A stretch of 64,000 nucleotides of DNA from contig NZ_LT732529.1 of NCBI RefSeq assembly GCF_900156865.1, forward strand, positions 390,300 through 454,299, in the 5' to 3' direction. The DNA comes from Litchfieldia sinesaloumensis (lineage in GTDB: Bacteria; Bacillota; Bacilli; Bacillales; Bacillaceae_L). Shown piece by piece: positions 19,293 to 28,503 of this stretch. Below the pieces are notes generated by a model. The model made no database searches. It was not told the DNA's origin and was given only the letters and a program-made list of their open reading frames with translations. How positions within the stretch are numbered: the first letter of the stretch is position 1; every line of letters begins with the position of its first letter. A program made the translations under genes and the position numbers.

Positions 19293-20930
19293 TTGAAAAA
19301 AATATCTTGGCTATTATGCCTTCTGTTCGTAAGTGCTCTTGTCCTTTCGGGCTGCGGAACCTTTGATAATGGAGACAAAGAAGGAGGCGGAGCTAAAGAA
19401 GGAGAGGCAAAGAAAGACTTAAGAATTAATATAAGTTCTGAGCCTCCTACCTTACATCCTGGTTTAGCGACCGATTCAACGTCTGGAGTGGTACTCCAGC
19501 ATGCTTTTGAAGGTTTGACACGCATAAATAAAAACGGGGAACCAGAAGAAGCAATGGCGGAAAAAATTGATATTTCAGATGATGGAAAAACATATACATT
19601 CACAATTCGTGATGCGAAGTGGACAAATGGTGATCCTGTGACAGCACACGACTTTGAATATGCGTGGAAATGGGTATTGGATCCTGCGAATCAATCCGAT
19701 TATGCATCACAAATTTACAATTATGTTGCAGGGGCAAAAGAAGCATACAATACTCCTGATATTTCAATTGAAAAAATGGAGAATGTAGGTATTAAGGCAA
19801 TTGATGATAAGACTCTAGAAGTTACATTAGTGAATCCAACTGCTTATTTCTTAGAGTTAACTGCCTTTTATACTTATTTTCCGGTAAACAGTAAAATTGC
19901 TAAAGACAATCCAAATTGGGCGGATCGTGTTGATGAATCCTATGTATCAAATGGTCCATTTTTTATTGCGGATAAATCAGCAACTATCACACTCGAGAAG
20001 AATAAAGACTATTGGGATGCAGATTCGGTTAAGCTCAACAAAATTACAATGGATATGATTAACGATCCAAATACAGAGTACCAAAGCTTCAAAAAAGGTG
20101 AACTTGATTGGGCAGGTGCTCCAACGTCAGCATTACCGACTGAAGTGATTCCTACTTTACAAAAAGAAGGAACACTACAAAAAAGCGTAATTGCAGGAAC
20201 GTACTGGTATAAATTCAATATTAATAAAGAGCCGTTTCAAAATGAAAATCTTCGAAAAGCTCTATCTTATGCAATTAACCGAAAAGCAATTGTAGATAAT
20301 ATTACACAAGGTGGACAAATTCCAGCAATGGCATTAGTTCCTTCCACAATTATTAAAGAAAATGAGAAAGGATATTTTAAAGACAACGATACGGAACTGG
20401 CAAAAGAGCATTTACAAAAAGCGTTAGACGAGCTTGGATTATCAGATGCTTCCCAACTTCCGCCAATTGCTCTTTCTTATAATACTTCAGAAGGGCATCA
20501 AAAGGTCGCACAGGCGATACAAGATATGTGGAGAAAAGAGCTAGGAATTGAGGTAACTCTTAATAATGCTGAATGGAATGTATTCCTAGATAACATTGAC
20601 CAAGGAAATTTCCAAATAGGTCGTGCAGGATGGTTAGCTGACTTTAATGACCCTGTTAACTTCCTAGAAATTTTCACAGTACCACAAGGAAATAATGATA
20701 CTGGTTGGACAAATGAAACGTTTAATAATCTTCTTGCACAAGCTTCTGAAGAAACAGATGCGGATAAGCGTCTTGAATTATTGAAAGAAGCTGAACAACT
20801 AGTAATCAGTGAAATGCCATTTGCACCGATCTATTTTTATACGAATAACTGGGTGCAAAATGAAAATCTAAAGGGCGTTGTTATTACTCCATTGGGAGAT
20901 GTCTCATATAAGTGGGCTTACTTTGAGTAA
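19293..20930 (+). CDS. oppA: Oligopeptide-binding lipoprotein OppA
   Basis: This is the receptor of the Opp (Spo0K) importer, which in Bacillus also takes up signalling peptides for sporulation and competence. It has 545 residues, the same as B. subtilis OppA. The start is TTG at 19293, placed by the AGGAGGT at 19279-19285. Lipobox LSGC makes Cys21 the lipidation site. Family 5 features include RDAKWTNGDPVTAHDFEYAW and YVSNGPFFI. Gene order A-B-C-D-F matches B. subtilis opp. A 16-bp hairpin follows before oppB. Confidence 0.95.
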   Translation: MKKISWLLCLLFVSALVLSGCGTFDNGDKEGGGAKEGEAKKDLRINISSEPPTLHPGLATDSTSGVVLQHAFEGLTRINKNGEPEEAMAEKIDISDDGKTYTFTIRDAKWTNGDPVTAHDFEYAWKWVLDPANQSDYASQIYNYVAGAKEAYNTPDISIEKMENVGIKAIDDKTLEVTLVNPTAYFLELTAFYTYFPVNSKIAKDNPNWADRVDESYVSNGPFFIADKSATITLEKNKDYWDADSVKLNKITMDMINDPNTEYQSFKKGELDWAGAPTSALPTEVIPTLQKEGTLQKSVIAGTYWYKFNINKEPFQNENLRKALSYAINRKAIVDNITQGGQIPAMALVPSTIIKENEKGYFKDNDTELAKEHLQKALDELGLSDASQLPPIALSYNTSEGHQKVAQAIQDMWRKELGIEVTLNNAEWNVFLDNIDQGNFQIGRAGWLADFNDPVNFLEIFTVPQGNNDTGWTNETFNNLLAQASEETDADKRLELLKEAEQLVISEMPFAPIYFYTNNWVQNENLKGVVITPLGDVSYKWAYFE

Positions 20931-20960
20931 TTCGAATTAAGTGATCACCCAAACAAATAA

Positions 20961-20995
20961 AAGTAAGGTATATAGCAAGGCTATATACCTTACTT
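20961..20995 (+). repeat. Hairpin between oppA and oppB
   Basis: AAGTAAGGTATATAGC at 20961-20976 pairs perfectly with 20980-20995 around a 3-nt loop and is not followed by a T-run. It is placed like the two hairpins in the second peptide operon and probably protects the oppA 3' end or partly terminates transcription. Confidence 0.8.
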
Positions 20996-21033
20996 ACTGA
21001 ATTAATAGGTGATTGCTATGGGAGGTGTATAGC

Positions 21034-21969
21034 GTGGTGAAATATATCCTTAAAAGATTAGTCTATATGGTCATATCGCTTATCTTAATAGTTACTGCTA
21101 CATTTTTCTTAATGCAAGCAGCCCCAGGCGGGCCCTTTACGAAAGAGAAGGATGTACCTCCAGAAATTGAAGCAGCCCTAAATGCCCATTATGGGTTGGA
21201 CCAACCTTTATATAAACAGTATTTTGACTATTTATATGATGTAGCAAGATGGGATTTTGGACCATCCTTCAAATATAAGGCTATGTCAGTTAATGAAATA
21301 ATTAATAATGGCTTTCCTATATCACTCTTTTTAGGGCTTGAGGCTATTTTAATAGCAATTGCGTTCGGAGTTATATTAGGAGTGATTGCAGCTCTTTATC
21401 ATAATAAATGGCAAGATTATTCTGCGATGATTGTTGCAGTATTTGGGATATCTGTTCCAAGCTTTATTTTAGCGACAGTATTACAATATATATTTGCCAT
21501 TAAGCTTGATCTTTTTCCAGTAGCAAGATGGGAATCCTTTATGCATACCATTTTACCTGCGATTGCATTGGCTTCCTCACCGATGGCCTTTATTGCTCGA
21601 TTAACACGTTCAAGTATGCTTGAGGTTTTAAGTAATGATTACATAAAAACAGCTCGTGCTAAAGGATTAGCGAAGGGAACGATTACGATAAAGCATGCAA
21701 TCCGTAATGCGATGCTGCCCGTTGTCTCCTATATGGGACCTTTAACAGCAGGAATCTTAACTGGTAGCTTTGTGATTGAAAAGATTTTTGGGATACCTGG
21801 ATTAGGAGACGAATTTGTAACAAGTATTACTAACCGTGATTACACGGTAATCATGGGAGTCACTGTTTTTTATAGTATCTTACTATTAGTGTCTGTTCTC
21901 CTTGTCGATATTTTGTACGGATTTATTGATCCTCGCATCAAGCTATCTGGCGCGAAGGAGGGAGAGTAA
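21034..21969 (+). CDS. oppB: Oligopeptide permease OppB
   Basis: A 311-residue membrane protein, equal in length to B. subtilis OppB when the GTG at 21034 is used. GGAGGTG at 21021-21027 is well placed for that GTG, and the next codon is GTG too. Six membrane helices are predicted. The [10 protein letters not shown] segment after helix 1, the EAA loop [19 protein letters not shown] and the FIDPRIKL end are typical. Confidence 0.95.
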   Translation: MVKYILKRLVYMVISLILIVTATFFLMQAAPGGPFTKEKDVPPEIEAALNAHYGLDQPLYKQYFDYLYDVARWDFGPSFKYKAMSVNEIINNGFPISLFLGLEAILIAIAFGVILGVIAALYHNKWQDYSAMIVAVFGISVPSFILATVLQYIFAIKLDLFPVARWESFMHTILPAIALASSPMAFIARLTRSSMLEVLSNDYIKTARAKGLAKGTITIKHAIRNAMLPVVSYMGPLTAGILTGSFVIEKIFGIPGLGDEFVTSITNRDYTVIMGVTVFYSILLLVSVLLVDILYGFIDPRIKLSGAKEGE

Positions 21970-21972
21970 AAA

Positions 21973-22890
21973 ATGCAGAATATACCAAAGGAATTGTTTA
22001 CGCCTGCAGCAATAAACGAGAATGAGGCTGAAAAAATTTCAAAACCTAGTTTGTCATTCTGGAAGGATGTTACTTCTAGATTTAAGAAAAACAAACTCGC
22101 ATTAACGGGTATCGTTCTTTTAGTCATTTTATTAATTATGGCCATATTTGGCCCAATGATGAATGAATTTGATTACCGTACTACCGACCTTGCTCATGCC
22201 AATGAGGCACCTTCGAGCGTACATTGGTTTGGCACAGATGAACTTGGTAGGGACGTTTTCACAAGGACATGGCAAGGAGCAAGAATCTCGTTGTTTATTG
22301 GACTAGCAGCCGCAGTTATTGACCTCATAATCGGTGTTTTATGGGGTGGAATTTCTGGTTATATGGGCGGAAAAGTAGATGAATTTATGATGAGGTTTGC
22401 TGACATCTTATATGGTGTTCCATATTTGCTATTAGTCATTTTACTTATGGTTATTCTTGAACAAGGTTTAGGTACGATGATTCTTGCAATGACAATAACA
22501 GGGTGGATTAATATGGCACGTATTGTTAGAGGTCAAGTCTTACAGTTGAAGTATCAGGAATATGTACTTGCTGCCCAAACGCTAGGTGCTGATGTTAAGC
22601 GTATCATGTTTAAACACTTAATTCCAAATTCCATGGGACCGATTTTGGTGACGATGACCTTGACAATCCCGAATGCCATTTTCACTGAATCCTTTTTAAG
22701 TTATCTCGGTTTAGGTGTTCAGGTTCCGTTGGCTAGCTGGGGAACAATGGCCTCTGAAGGGCTACCTGCTTTTGAATATTATCCTTGGCGTTTGTTTTTT
22801 CCAGCTACTTTAATCTGTGTGACCATCTTTGCTTTTAACGTAATTGGTGATGGGATGCGAGATGCATTAGACCCAAGGCTGCGCAAGTAA
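21973..22890 (+). CDS. oppC: Oligopeptide permease OppC
   Basis: A 305-residue permease, the same length as B. subtilis OppC. It has the OppC_N segment (RFKKNKLALTGIVLLVIL), the WFGTDELGRDVFTRTWQGAR motif and the EAA loop AAQTLGADVKRIMFKHLIPN. It begins 3 bp after oppB with GGAGGGAG as ribosome site inside the oppB 3' end. Confidence 0.95.
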   Translation: MQNIPKELFTPAAINENEAEKISKPSLSFWKDVTSRFKKNKLALTGIVLLVILLIMAIFGPMMNEFDYRTTDLAHANEAPSSVHWFGTDELGRDVFTRTWQGARISLFIGLAAAVIDLIIGVLWGGISGYMGGKVDEFMMRFADILYGVPYLLLVILLMVILEQGLGTMILAMTITGWINMARIVRGQVLQLKYQEYVLAAQTLGADVKRIMFKHLIPNSMGPILVTMTLTIPNAIFTESFLSYLGLGVQVPLASWGTMASEGLPAFEYYPWRLFFPATLICVTIFAFNVIGDGMRDALDPRLRK

Positions 22891-22902
22891 GGGAGTGACG
22901 AA

Positions 22903-23970
22903 ATGGACAAGTTATTGGAAGTGAAAGACCTTGAAGTGTCGTTTAAAACGTATGCGGGTGAGGTAAAAGCAGTCCGTGGTGTCAATTTTGATTTGTATAA
23001 AGGCGAGACCCTAGCTATTGTTGGGGAATCAGGCTCAGGAAAAAGTGTTACCTCTCAGACCATTATGAAGCTCATTCCTATGCCTCCAGGTAGAATAAGT
23101 AAAGGTCAAATTCTATTTGATGGGGAGGATCTTGTTACAAAGACGAATAAGGAAATGGAAAAGATTCGAGGGAAAGATATTGGGATGATATTCCAGGATC
23201 CGATGACTTCCTTAAATCCTACTATGAAGGTCGGCATGCAAATTATGGAGGTTTTGATTAAACATCAAAACATGTCAAAAGGGAATGCAAAAGACCGTGC
23301 GATAGAATTACTGCGTCTCGTTGGGATTCCTAGCCCAGAGAAGAGAGTCAATCAGTATCCACATGAATTTAGTGGAGGGATGAGACAACGTGCAATGATA
23401 GCTATTGCTTTGGCATCAAGTCCAAAATTATTGATTGCAGATGAGCCGACTACAGCGCTAGATGTAACAATCCAGGCACAAATCTTAGAGTTAATGAAAG
23501 ATCTTCAAAGAAAGTTGGAAACATCTATTATATTTATAACTCATGATTTAGGTGTCGTGGCAAACGTTGCTGACAGGGTTGCTGTAATGTACGCTGGAAA
23601 AATCGTTGAAACAGGGACCGTAGATGAAATTTTTTACAACCCTAAGCATCCATACACATGGGGATTATTATCATCAATGCCAAGCTTAGACAACGATGAT
23701 AGAGCTGAATTAATGGCGATTCCAGGGTCTCCTCCTGACCTCACAAACCCGCCAAAAGGTGATGCGTTTGCACCGCGTAATCGCTACGCAATGAAAATAG
23801 ATTACGAAATGGAACCACCTATGTTCAAAGTTTCGGAAACACATTACGCAGCAACATGGTTACTTCATCCAGATGCGCCAAAAGTGGAACCTCCCGAAGC
23901 GGTAAAGCGTAGAATGAAAAACTTCCTATCCGCAAAGCAACACAGGAAGGATGACAAATACAATGGCTGA
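22903..23970 (+). CDS. oppD: Oligopeptide transporter ATPase OppD
   Basis: A 355-residue ATPase: Walker [10 protein letters not shown]-loop FQDPMTSLNP, signature FSGGMRQR and Walker [13 protein letters not shown]. The C-terminal domain lacks the four Cys found in the AppD-type proteins; the corresponding stretch reads GDAFAPRNRYAM. This is as in B. subtilis OppD and sets this transporter apart from the two app-type systems upstream. Twelve bp separate it from oppC. Confidence 0.95.
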   Translation: MDKLLEVKDLEVSFKTYAGEVKAVRGVNFDLYKGETLAIVGESGSGKSVTSQTIMKLIPMPPGRISKGQILFDGEDLVTKTNKEMEKIRGKDIGMIFQDPMTSLNPTMKVGMQIMEVLIKHQNMSKGNAKDRAIELLRLVGIPSPEKRVNQYPHEFSGGMRQRAMIAIALASSPKLLIADEPTTALDVTIQAQILELMKDLQRKLETSIIFITHDLGVVANVADRVAVMYAGKIVETGTVDEIFYNPKHPYTWGLLSSMPSLDNDDRAELMAIPGSPPDLTNPPKGDAFAPRNRYAMKIDYEMEPPMFKVSETHYAATWLLHPDAPKVEPPEAVKRRMKNFLSAKQHRKDDKYNG

Positions 23971-24901
23971 AAAACAGAAATTAGTGGAAATCAAAAATTT
24001 AAAGCAATATTTTAATGTAGGTAAACCAAATATAGTAAAAGCGGTAGATGGAATTACCTTTGATATATATAAAGGTGAAACACTTGGATTAGTTGGTGAA
24101 TCGGGCTGTGGCAAATCAACCACTGGCAGAACAATTATTCGTTTGTATAGTGCGACAGACGGGGAAGTATGGTTTAACGGAGAGAATGTTCATGGCAGAA
24201 AATCTAGGAAGGATTTAAAAAAGTTTAATCGGAAAATGCAGATGATTTTTCAGGATCCGTATGCTTCTCTTAATCCTAGAATGACTGTCGCGGATATCAT
24301 TGCGGAGGGTATTGATATCCATGGGCTTGCCAAGAACAACAAGGAAAGAATGGAACAAGTTTACTCCCTTCTAGAGACGGTCGGCTTAAACCGTGAACAC
24401 GCTAATAGATATCCACATGAATTTTCTGGAGGACAACGACAACGAATTGGGATTGCACGTGCTTTAGCGGTAAAACCAGACTTTATTATTGCTGATGAAC
24501 CCATTTCTGCCCTAGATGTATCCATACAAGCACAAGTCGTAAACTTAATGAAAAAGCTTCAAAATGAAAAAGGACTAACCTATCTTTTTATTGCTCATGA
24601 TTTATCAATGGTTAAGTACATAAGCGACCGAATTGGTGTTATGTACTTCGGCAAGATAGTAGAGCTTGCTGAAGCTGATGACTTATATAAGAATCCGATT
24701 CACCCATATACAAAATCATTGTTATCTGCCATCCCGTTGCCTGACCCGAATTATGAGCGAAATCGAAAAAGACTCGTATATGATCCGCAAGAACACGGTT
24801 ATACAGAAGACGAAGAGGTAAAGCTCCGCGAAATTACACCAGGGCATTTTGTTGCTTGCTCTGAAAAAGAATATAAGGAATATAAAGCGAAATATAGTTA
24901 A
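23963..24901 (+). CDS. oppF: Oligopeptide transporter ATPase OppF
   Basis: A 312-residue ATPase. ATG 23963 (MAEKQKLVEIKNL) is chosen over the in-frame ATG 23951 because the AGGAAGG at 23944-23950 would touch the earlier codon, and B. subtilis OppF begins at the same point. It overlaps the oppD stop by 8 bp. Walker [10 protein letters not shown], signature [15 protein letters not shown] and Walker B FIIADEPISALD are present. Only one Cys remains of the C-terminal cluster pattern. A terminator follows immediately. Confidence 0.94.
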   Translation: MAEKQKLVEIKNLKQYFNVGKPNIVKAVDGITFDIYKGETLGLVGESGCGKSTTGRTIIRLYSATDGEVWFNGENVHGRKSRKDLKKFNRKMQMIFQDPYASLNPRMTVADIIAEGIDIHGLAKNNKERMEQVYSLLETVGLNREHANRYPHEFSGGQRQRIGIARALAVKPDFIIADEPISALDVSIQAQVVNLMKKLQNEKGLTYLFIAHDLSMVKYISDRIGVMYFGKIVELAEADDLYKNPIHPYTKSLLSAIPLPDPNYERNRKRLVYDPQEHGYTEDEEVKLREITPGHFVACSEKEYKEYKAKYS

Positions 24902-24928
24902 ATGGCCTTTTATGGGGCCATTTTTTTA
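24900..24928 (+). terminator. Terminator of the opp operon
   Basis: AAATGGCC at 24900-24907 pairs with GGCCATTT at 24916-24923 and runs into seven T residues. It overlaps the oppF stop codon. Confidence 0.88.
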
Positions 24929-24929
24929 T

Positions 24930-25397
24930 CGTGAGGTTAGTGAGGCTTTAGGAATTCTTGAGCCAGATGAAGCCTCGAACTTGTTGTGAGTTTGGCTCTT
25001 CGCATCTTCATGAAGTGGATGAAGACCCAAAAAGCTCGGTAGTCGCGTTCATCAGACCATCATACTTGCGATGAAGTGGAAAGTGAAGCAGAAGACGAGA
25101 GAGAATCTCCTTCATAACATCACTAAAGAGAAAACGAATCCTCTGTATAGTCAAGTTAAACAGGCAAATCCTATCCTGTCCTATTTGCCTTTGGGCCTCC
25201 ATCACATCTACATCTACAATTTATACGGAATTACCAGTTATAGCACAGAAAGTAATTATGGAAACTATAAATAGTTGGACAATAATATCATATATATGAA
25301 TATAGATTGAGTAATCGAGAAATTTGTCTGAATTTGTATTATTTCCTGGAAAATTCATTTACAATGACTATAAGGACTGAAGGGGAAGGAGGAAGTC
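24930..25397. other. 470-bp non-coding interval with repeat-like sequence
   Basis: No gene is credited. From about 24968 to 25130 the sequence is unusually rich in TGAAG and TTCATNA words; TGAAGTGGA recurs at 25011 and 25072 and TTCAT at 25049 and 25110, both 61 bp apart, suggesting two degenerate repeat units. AGGCAAAT and ATTTGCCT at about 25161-25193 form a short hairpin. The last 100 bp before the next gene are AT-rich and should hold its promoter. Confidence 0.5.
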
Positions 25398-26597
25398 ATG
25401 AAAAAAATTATTACACTTCTAGTGACTGTGATTGTGGTAGGAGTTATTTTTACTTATGGAACTGGAGTAGCAGAAAGTGATATTTTGGATGTAGAAACTC
25501 ATCCAAAAAGTGAATTGGTTATATCTAAAAAAGTGATCCCTGAGACTTTGAAGCGGTTTGAATTTAGTTCTGGTTTTCAATTTGAATATCCGGATGCAAT
25601 AAGAGGAATATATGTGACTGCTCACTCAGCGGGTGGAAATCGTTTCCCACAGCTCATTCAATTCATTGAGAGTACGGATCTAAATGCAATGGTAATCGAT
25701 GTTAAGGATGACTTTGGATATTTAACTTATGTCCCTCCAAAAGATTCAAAATACCAAGAAATAAGTAAAGACTATATTAAAGATCCGACCGCTATGATTA
25801 AACAGATGGAGGAAAAGCAAATCTACCCAATTGCAAGGGTAGTTGTTTTTAAAGACTCTGTATTAGCTCAAAAACGACCCGATTTATCTTTCAAAGATGG
25901 TGACAAAGTGTGGGCGAACGGGCGAGGTGAAGCTTTCGTAAATCCATTTTTAAAGGATGTTTGGGATTATAATGTAGGGATTGCTATTGAAGCAGCTAAA
26001 CTTGGTTTCCAAGAAATTCAATTTGACTATGTTCGATTCCCGGAAGGATTTGAAAAGCGTGACCGCTCATTAACCTATAGTATGGGAGAGTATGAAAAAG
26101 CAGATTCTGATTTCGTACAAAAACGTGTAGAAGCGGTAACAGATTTTGTTGAATATGCGAAAGAAAAATTAGAACCTTACAATGTGAAGGTATCGGTTGA
26201 TATTTTTGGCTACACTGCCACACTTCCAGAAGCACCTGGAATCGGTCAAAACTTTTCCAAAATCTCTGAACATGTTGATGTCATATCTTCAATGATTTAT
26301 CCTAGCCACTGGACATCATATTTTGGAATCCCACGCCCTGACCTTGAGCCATATCGATTGGTTTCAGAATATGCAAAAGTAGAAAATTTTAAGCTTGACC
26401 AAATTGAAGATAGACCTATATCTAGACCATGGCTACAAGACTTCACTGCCAGTTGGCTTGGTAAAGGGAATTACACGGTATATGGTAAAGAAGAAATCGA
26501 AGCCCAAATTAAAGGCTTACAAGACCAAGGCATCAACGAATTCTTACTATGGAACGCGGCAAACTCGTACACAAAAGGTGTTGATTATACACCGTAA
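25398..26597 (+). CDS. Putative secreted glycoside hydrolase (DUF4015 family)
   Basis: A 399-residue protein with an N-terminal signal or membrane anchor (MKKIITLLVTVIVVGVIFTYG). The body fits the DUF4015 putative glycosyl-hydrolase family: RGIYVTAHSAGG begins the barrel, and AMVIDVKDDFGYLTY, EIQFDYVRFPEGF and VSVDIFGYTAT carry the acidic residues expected at strand ends of a TIM barrel. Substrate and partners are unknown. GAAGGAGGAAG is the ribosome site. It stands alone between the opp terminator and its own terminator at 26614-26650. Confidence 0.8.
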   Translation: MKKIITLLVTVIVVGVIFTYGTGVAESDILDVETHPKSELVISKKVIPETLKRFEFSSGFQFEYPDAIRGIYVTAHSAGGNRFPQLIQFIESTDLNAMVIDVKDDFGYLTYVPPKDSKYQEISKDYIKDPTAMIKQMEEKQIYPIARVVVFKDSVLAQKRPDLSFKDGDKVWANGRGEAFVNPFLKDVWDYNVGIAIEAAKLGFQEIQFDYVRFPEGFEKRDRSLTYSMGEYEKADSDFVQKRVEAVTDFVEYAKEKLEPYNVKVSVDIFGYTATLPEAPGIGQNFSKISEHVDVISSMIYPSHWTSYFGIPRPDLEPYRLVSEYAKVENFKLDQIEDRPISRPWLQDFTASWLGKGNYTVYGKEEIEAQIKGLQDQGINEFLLWNAANSYTKGVDYTP

Positions 26598-26613
26598 TTT
26601 AGACCAATTAAAA

Positions 26614-26650
26614 GGCTAGCCCGAAGTATGGGCTAGCCCTGTTTTTATTT
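26614..26650 (+). terminator. Terminator after the DUF4015 gene, also facing the small minus-strand gene
   Basis: GGCTAGCCC at 26614-26622 pairs with GGGCTAGCC at 26630-26638, then CTGTTTTTATTTTTT. An A-run lies on the other side (TTAAAA at 26608-26613), so it may also serve the convergent gene. Confidence 0.85.
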
Positions 26651-26830
26651 TTTACGCCCACCAACGTTTTTCCAACCAGCTTTTACATTTAAATCATTGT
26701 TAACAATCGTAGATCCCTTTTTCCCACCAAAGACTCTTTCGCCAAGACCATTTGCCATAACACCCATCAAAGCTGTAATACCGATGACTAGAACTGCAAT
26801 AAGACCTAAATCGATTATGTAGCTTGACAT
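26645..26830 (-). CDS. Small single-pass membrane protein
   Basis: A 61-residue protein with one hydrophobic segment (IIDLGLIAVLVIGITALMGV, residues 4-23) followed by a basic, glycine-rich tail (FGGKKGS to VGGRKK). The AAGGGGG at about seven bases before the ATG is strong, which supports it as real. I do not recognise the family. It is divergent from the yjbC-spx genes. Confidence 0.65.
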   Translation of the reverse strand: MSSYIIDLGLIAVLVIGITALMGVMANGLGERVFGGKKGSTIVNNDLNVKAGWKNVGGRKK

Positions 26831-26960
26831 GTATATCCCCCTTAATGAAAACGCCTTCTATCTCTATTCTATTCTAAGTTTCCATTTATTAAAAGAGGGA
26901 AATTTACAAACACTAATGCATACACTATTGATGACTTATAACGATATAAGGAGCAGATGT

Positions 26961-27536
26961 ATGAACTGGTACGAGAAATTAAATCAGTATTTCCCGATTG
27001 AAGAAATGAAATCAAAAGAACATATGGAAGCACTCTTAAAAGAAAAGGGAGACATTTACCACAAAGACGAAGGGCCCTATCATGTATTGATGTATGTCGA
27101 GCTTGAGCGTTTTATCTTTATTGACTATCTGTTCGTTTCAAAAGAGTCACGCGGACAAGGACTTGGCCATAAGCTCATTGAAAAACTAAAGAAAAAAGGA
27201 AAACCGATTATTCTTGAGGTTGAACCAGTCAATTATGAAGATACTGATACAGAGAAAAGATTAAAATTCTATAAACGAGAAGGATTCAAACATGCTACTT
27301 CCATAGGGTATGAACGGAGATCATTAGCAACAAATGAATCAAACCAAATGGAAATCCTGTATTGGTCTCCAACAAATGAGTCCGAAGAACTTGTATATAA
27401 AGCAATGAGAAGGACATACGACGAGGTCCACACTTATAAAGACCGGGAGTTTTATGGTGAAACTTACCAGGATGTTGATCAAGTATTATCATTTAACGAT
27501 AATAATGATAATCGAGATATCTTAAAAGATGTGTAA
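26961..27536 (+). CDS. yjbC: YjbC-like GNAT N-acetyltransferase
   Basis: A 191-residue GNAT-fold protein. ATG 26961 is chosen because AAGGAG lies just upstream; the frame extends further but without another ribosome site. The acetyl-CoA motif is SRGQGLGHKLIEKL after the strand FIDYLFVSKES, and FYKREGFKHATS is the usual C-terminal GNAT element. In B. subtilis yjbC precedes spx and can be cotranscribed with it. Here a terminator at 27544-27577 separates them. The acceptor substrate is unknown. Confidence 0.88.
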   Translation: MNWYEKLNQYFPIEEMKSKEHMEALLKEKGDIYHKDEGPYHVLMYVELERFIFIDYLFVSKESRGQGLGHKLIEKLKKKGKPIILEVEPVNYEDTDTEKRLKFYKREGFKHATSIGYERRSLATNESNQMEILYWSPTNESEELVYKAMRRTYDEVHTYKDREFYGETYQDVDQVLSFNDNNDNRDILKDV

Positions 27537-27543
27537 GTTTTCT

Positions 27544-27577
27544 AGTGATAGGAGTTGTAACTTCCTATCGCTTTTTT
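27544..27577 (+). terminator. Terminator between yjbC and spx
   Basis: AGTGATAGGAGTT pairs with AACTTCCTATCGCT with one bulge and a very short loop, then TTTTTT. Confidence 0.8.
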
Positions 27578-27658
27578 ATTAGAAACCACTGTATAGCAAG
27601 GTTCTTTTCAATCCAAAGTTTTCTTTAAAATTGTCTATCTTTCTCATTAAAATTAAGG

Positions 27659-27664
27659 TATAAT
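27659..27664 (+). promoter_or_regulatory. Candidate spx -10 element
   Basis: A consensus TATAAT stands 115 bp before the spx start. No good -35 is found at 16-18 bp (the nearest is TTGTCT at 27631, 22 bp away), so an activator or another sigma factor may be needed. spx has several promoters in B. subtilis. Confidence 0.35.
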
Positions 27665-27779
27665 AATTAAAGAAATTACTTAATTAAATTAATTTTAATT
27701 TAATCATATTTAAAACATCCATGACCAATCATGCTGATTGTTAAGTAATAATCTACTTTTTAAGGGAGTGATAAGGTTA

Positions 27780-28175
27780 ATGGTTACTCTTTATACTTCT
27801 CCTAGCTGTACTTCTTGCCGTAAAGCAAAGTCATGGTTAGAGGAAAATCAAATTCCATATCAAGAAAGAAACATTATTTCTGATACTCTTTCACTCGAAG
27901 AGATTAAAGAAATTTTACGTATGACGGAAGATGGAACAGATGAGATTATCTCAACTCGTTCTAAGGTATTCCAAAAATTAAATGTAAATCTAGAGACAAT
28001 GCCTCTACAAGATTTATACAAATTAATTCAAGAAAACCCGGGGCTTCTACGTCGGCCAATTATCATCGATGAGAAGAGACTTCAGGTTGGCTATAACGAG
28101 GACGAAATTCGTAGGTTTTTACCAAGAAAAGTTCGTACCTTCCAATTGAAAGAAGCACAGCGCTTAGTAAATTAA
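27780..28175 (+). CDS. spx: Thiol-stress regulator Spx
   Basis: Spx is an ArsC-family protein that binds the RNA polymerase alpha C-terminal domain and reprograms transcription in disulfide stress. The length of 131 residues is exactly that of the family when ATG 27780 is used. The redox switch CTSC is at residues 10-13. The segment [20 protein letters not shown] is typical. The C-terminus LVN resembles the tail recognised for ClpXP degradation. Its degradation adaptor YjbH is encoded at 32956-33810. GGGAGTGAT is the probable ribosome site. Confidence 0.97.
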   Translation: MVTLYTSPSCTSCRKAKSWLEENQIPYQERNIISDTLSLEEIKEILRMTEDGTDEIISTRSKVFQKLNVNLETMPLQDLYKLIQENPGLLRRPIIIDEKRLQVGYNEDEIRRFLPRKVRTFQLKEAQRLVN

Positions 28176-28182
28176 CATCATG

Positions 28183-28220
28183 AAAACTTCTACTATAACT
28201 ATGTAGAAGTTTTTTTTCTT
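28183..28220 (+). terminator. spx terminator
   Basis: AAAACTTCTAC at 28183-28193 pairs with GTAGAAGTTTT at 28203-28213, then a T-rich tail. Confidence 0.9.
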
Positions 28221-28503
28221 ATTTGGTCATTTTACTCGTCTTCTTCTGTGATTCGTATTATAATGGAACATAAAATAGCAAGTACCCGAATAACCGGGCA
28301 ATATAACTGTTTTTTAAAAATTAACCCTTTTTATTTCCATTCTCATAGCTTTTAACATAAAATAAATTATACGTACAAGATATAGACTTTTTTCGTAGCA
28401 TTGGGTTATTCTACAACTAATATGGGAAAAGTGAATAAAAGAACATCTGGCTCGGGGGTATAACGTCCCTTCAAAATCTGAGCAAGAAGGGAGAGGTTCT
28501 GTA
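28221..28503. other. mecA upstream region
   Basis: No gene is seen (B. subtilis has yjbE in this place). TATAAT at 28259-28264 is a possible -10 of mecA, without a clear -35. A CCCG-AATAAC-CGGG mini-hairpin lies near 28287-28300. Nothing else is recognised. Confidence 0.5.

Noticed and set aside
19184-19366. 60-codon open frame before oppA
   Set aside because: No ribosome site and it runs into the oppA start in another frame.
25071-25274. 67-codon open frame in the repeat-like interval
   Set aside because: No ribosome site, and it crosses the degenerate repeat and hairpin.
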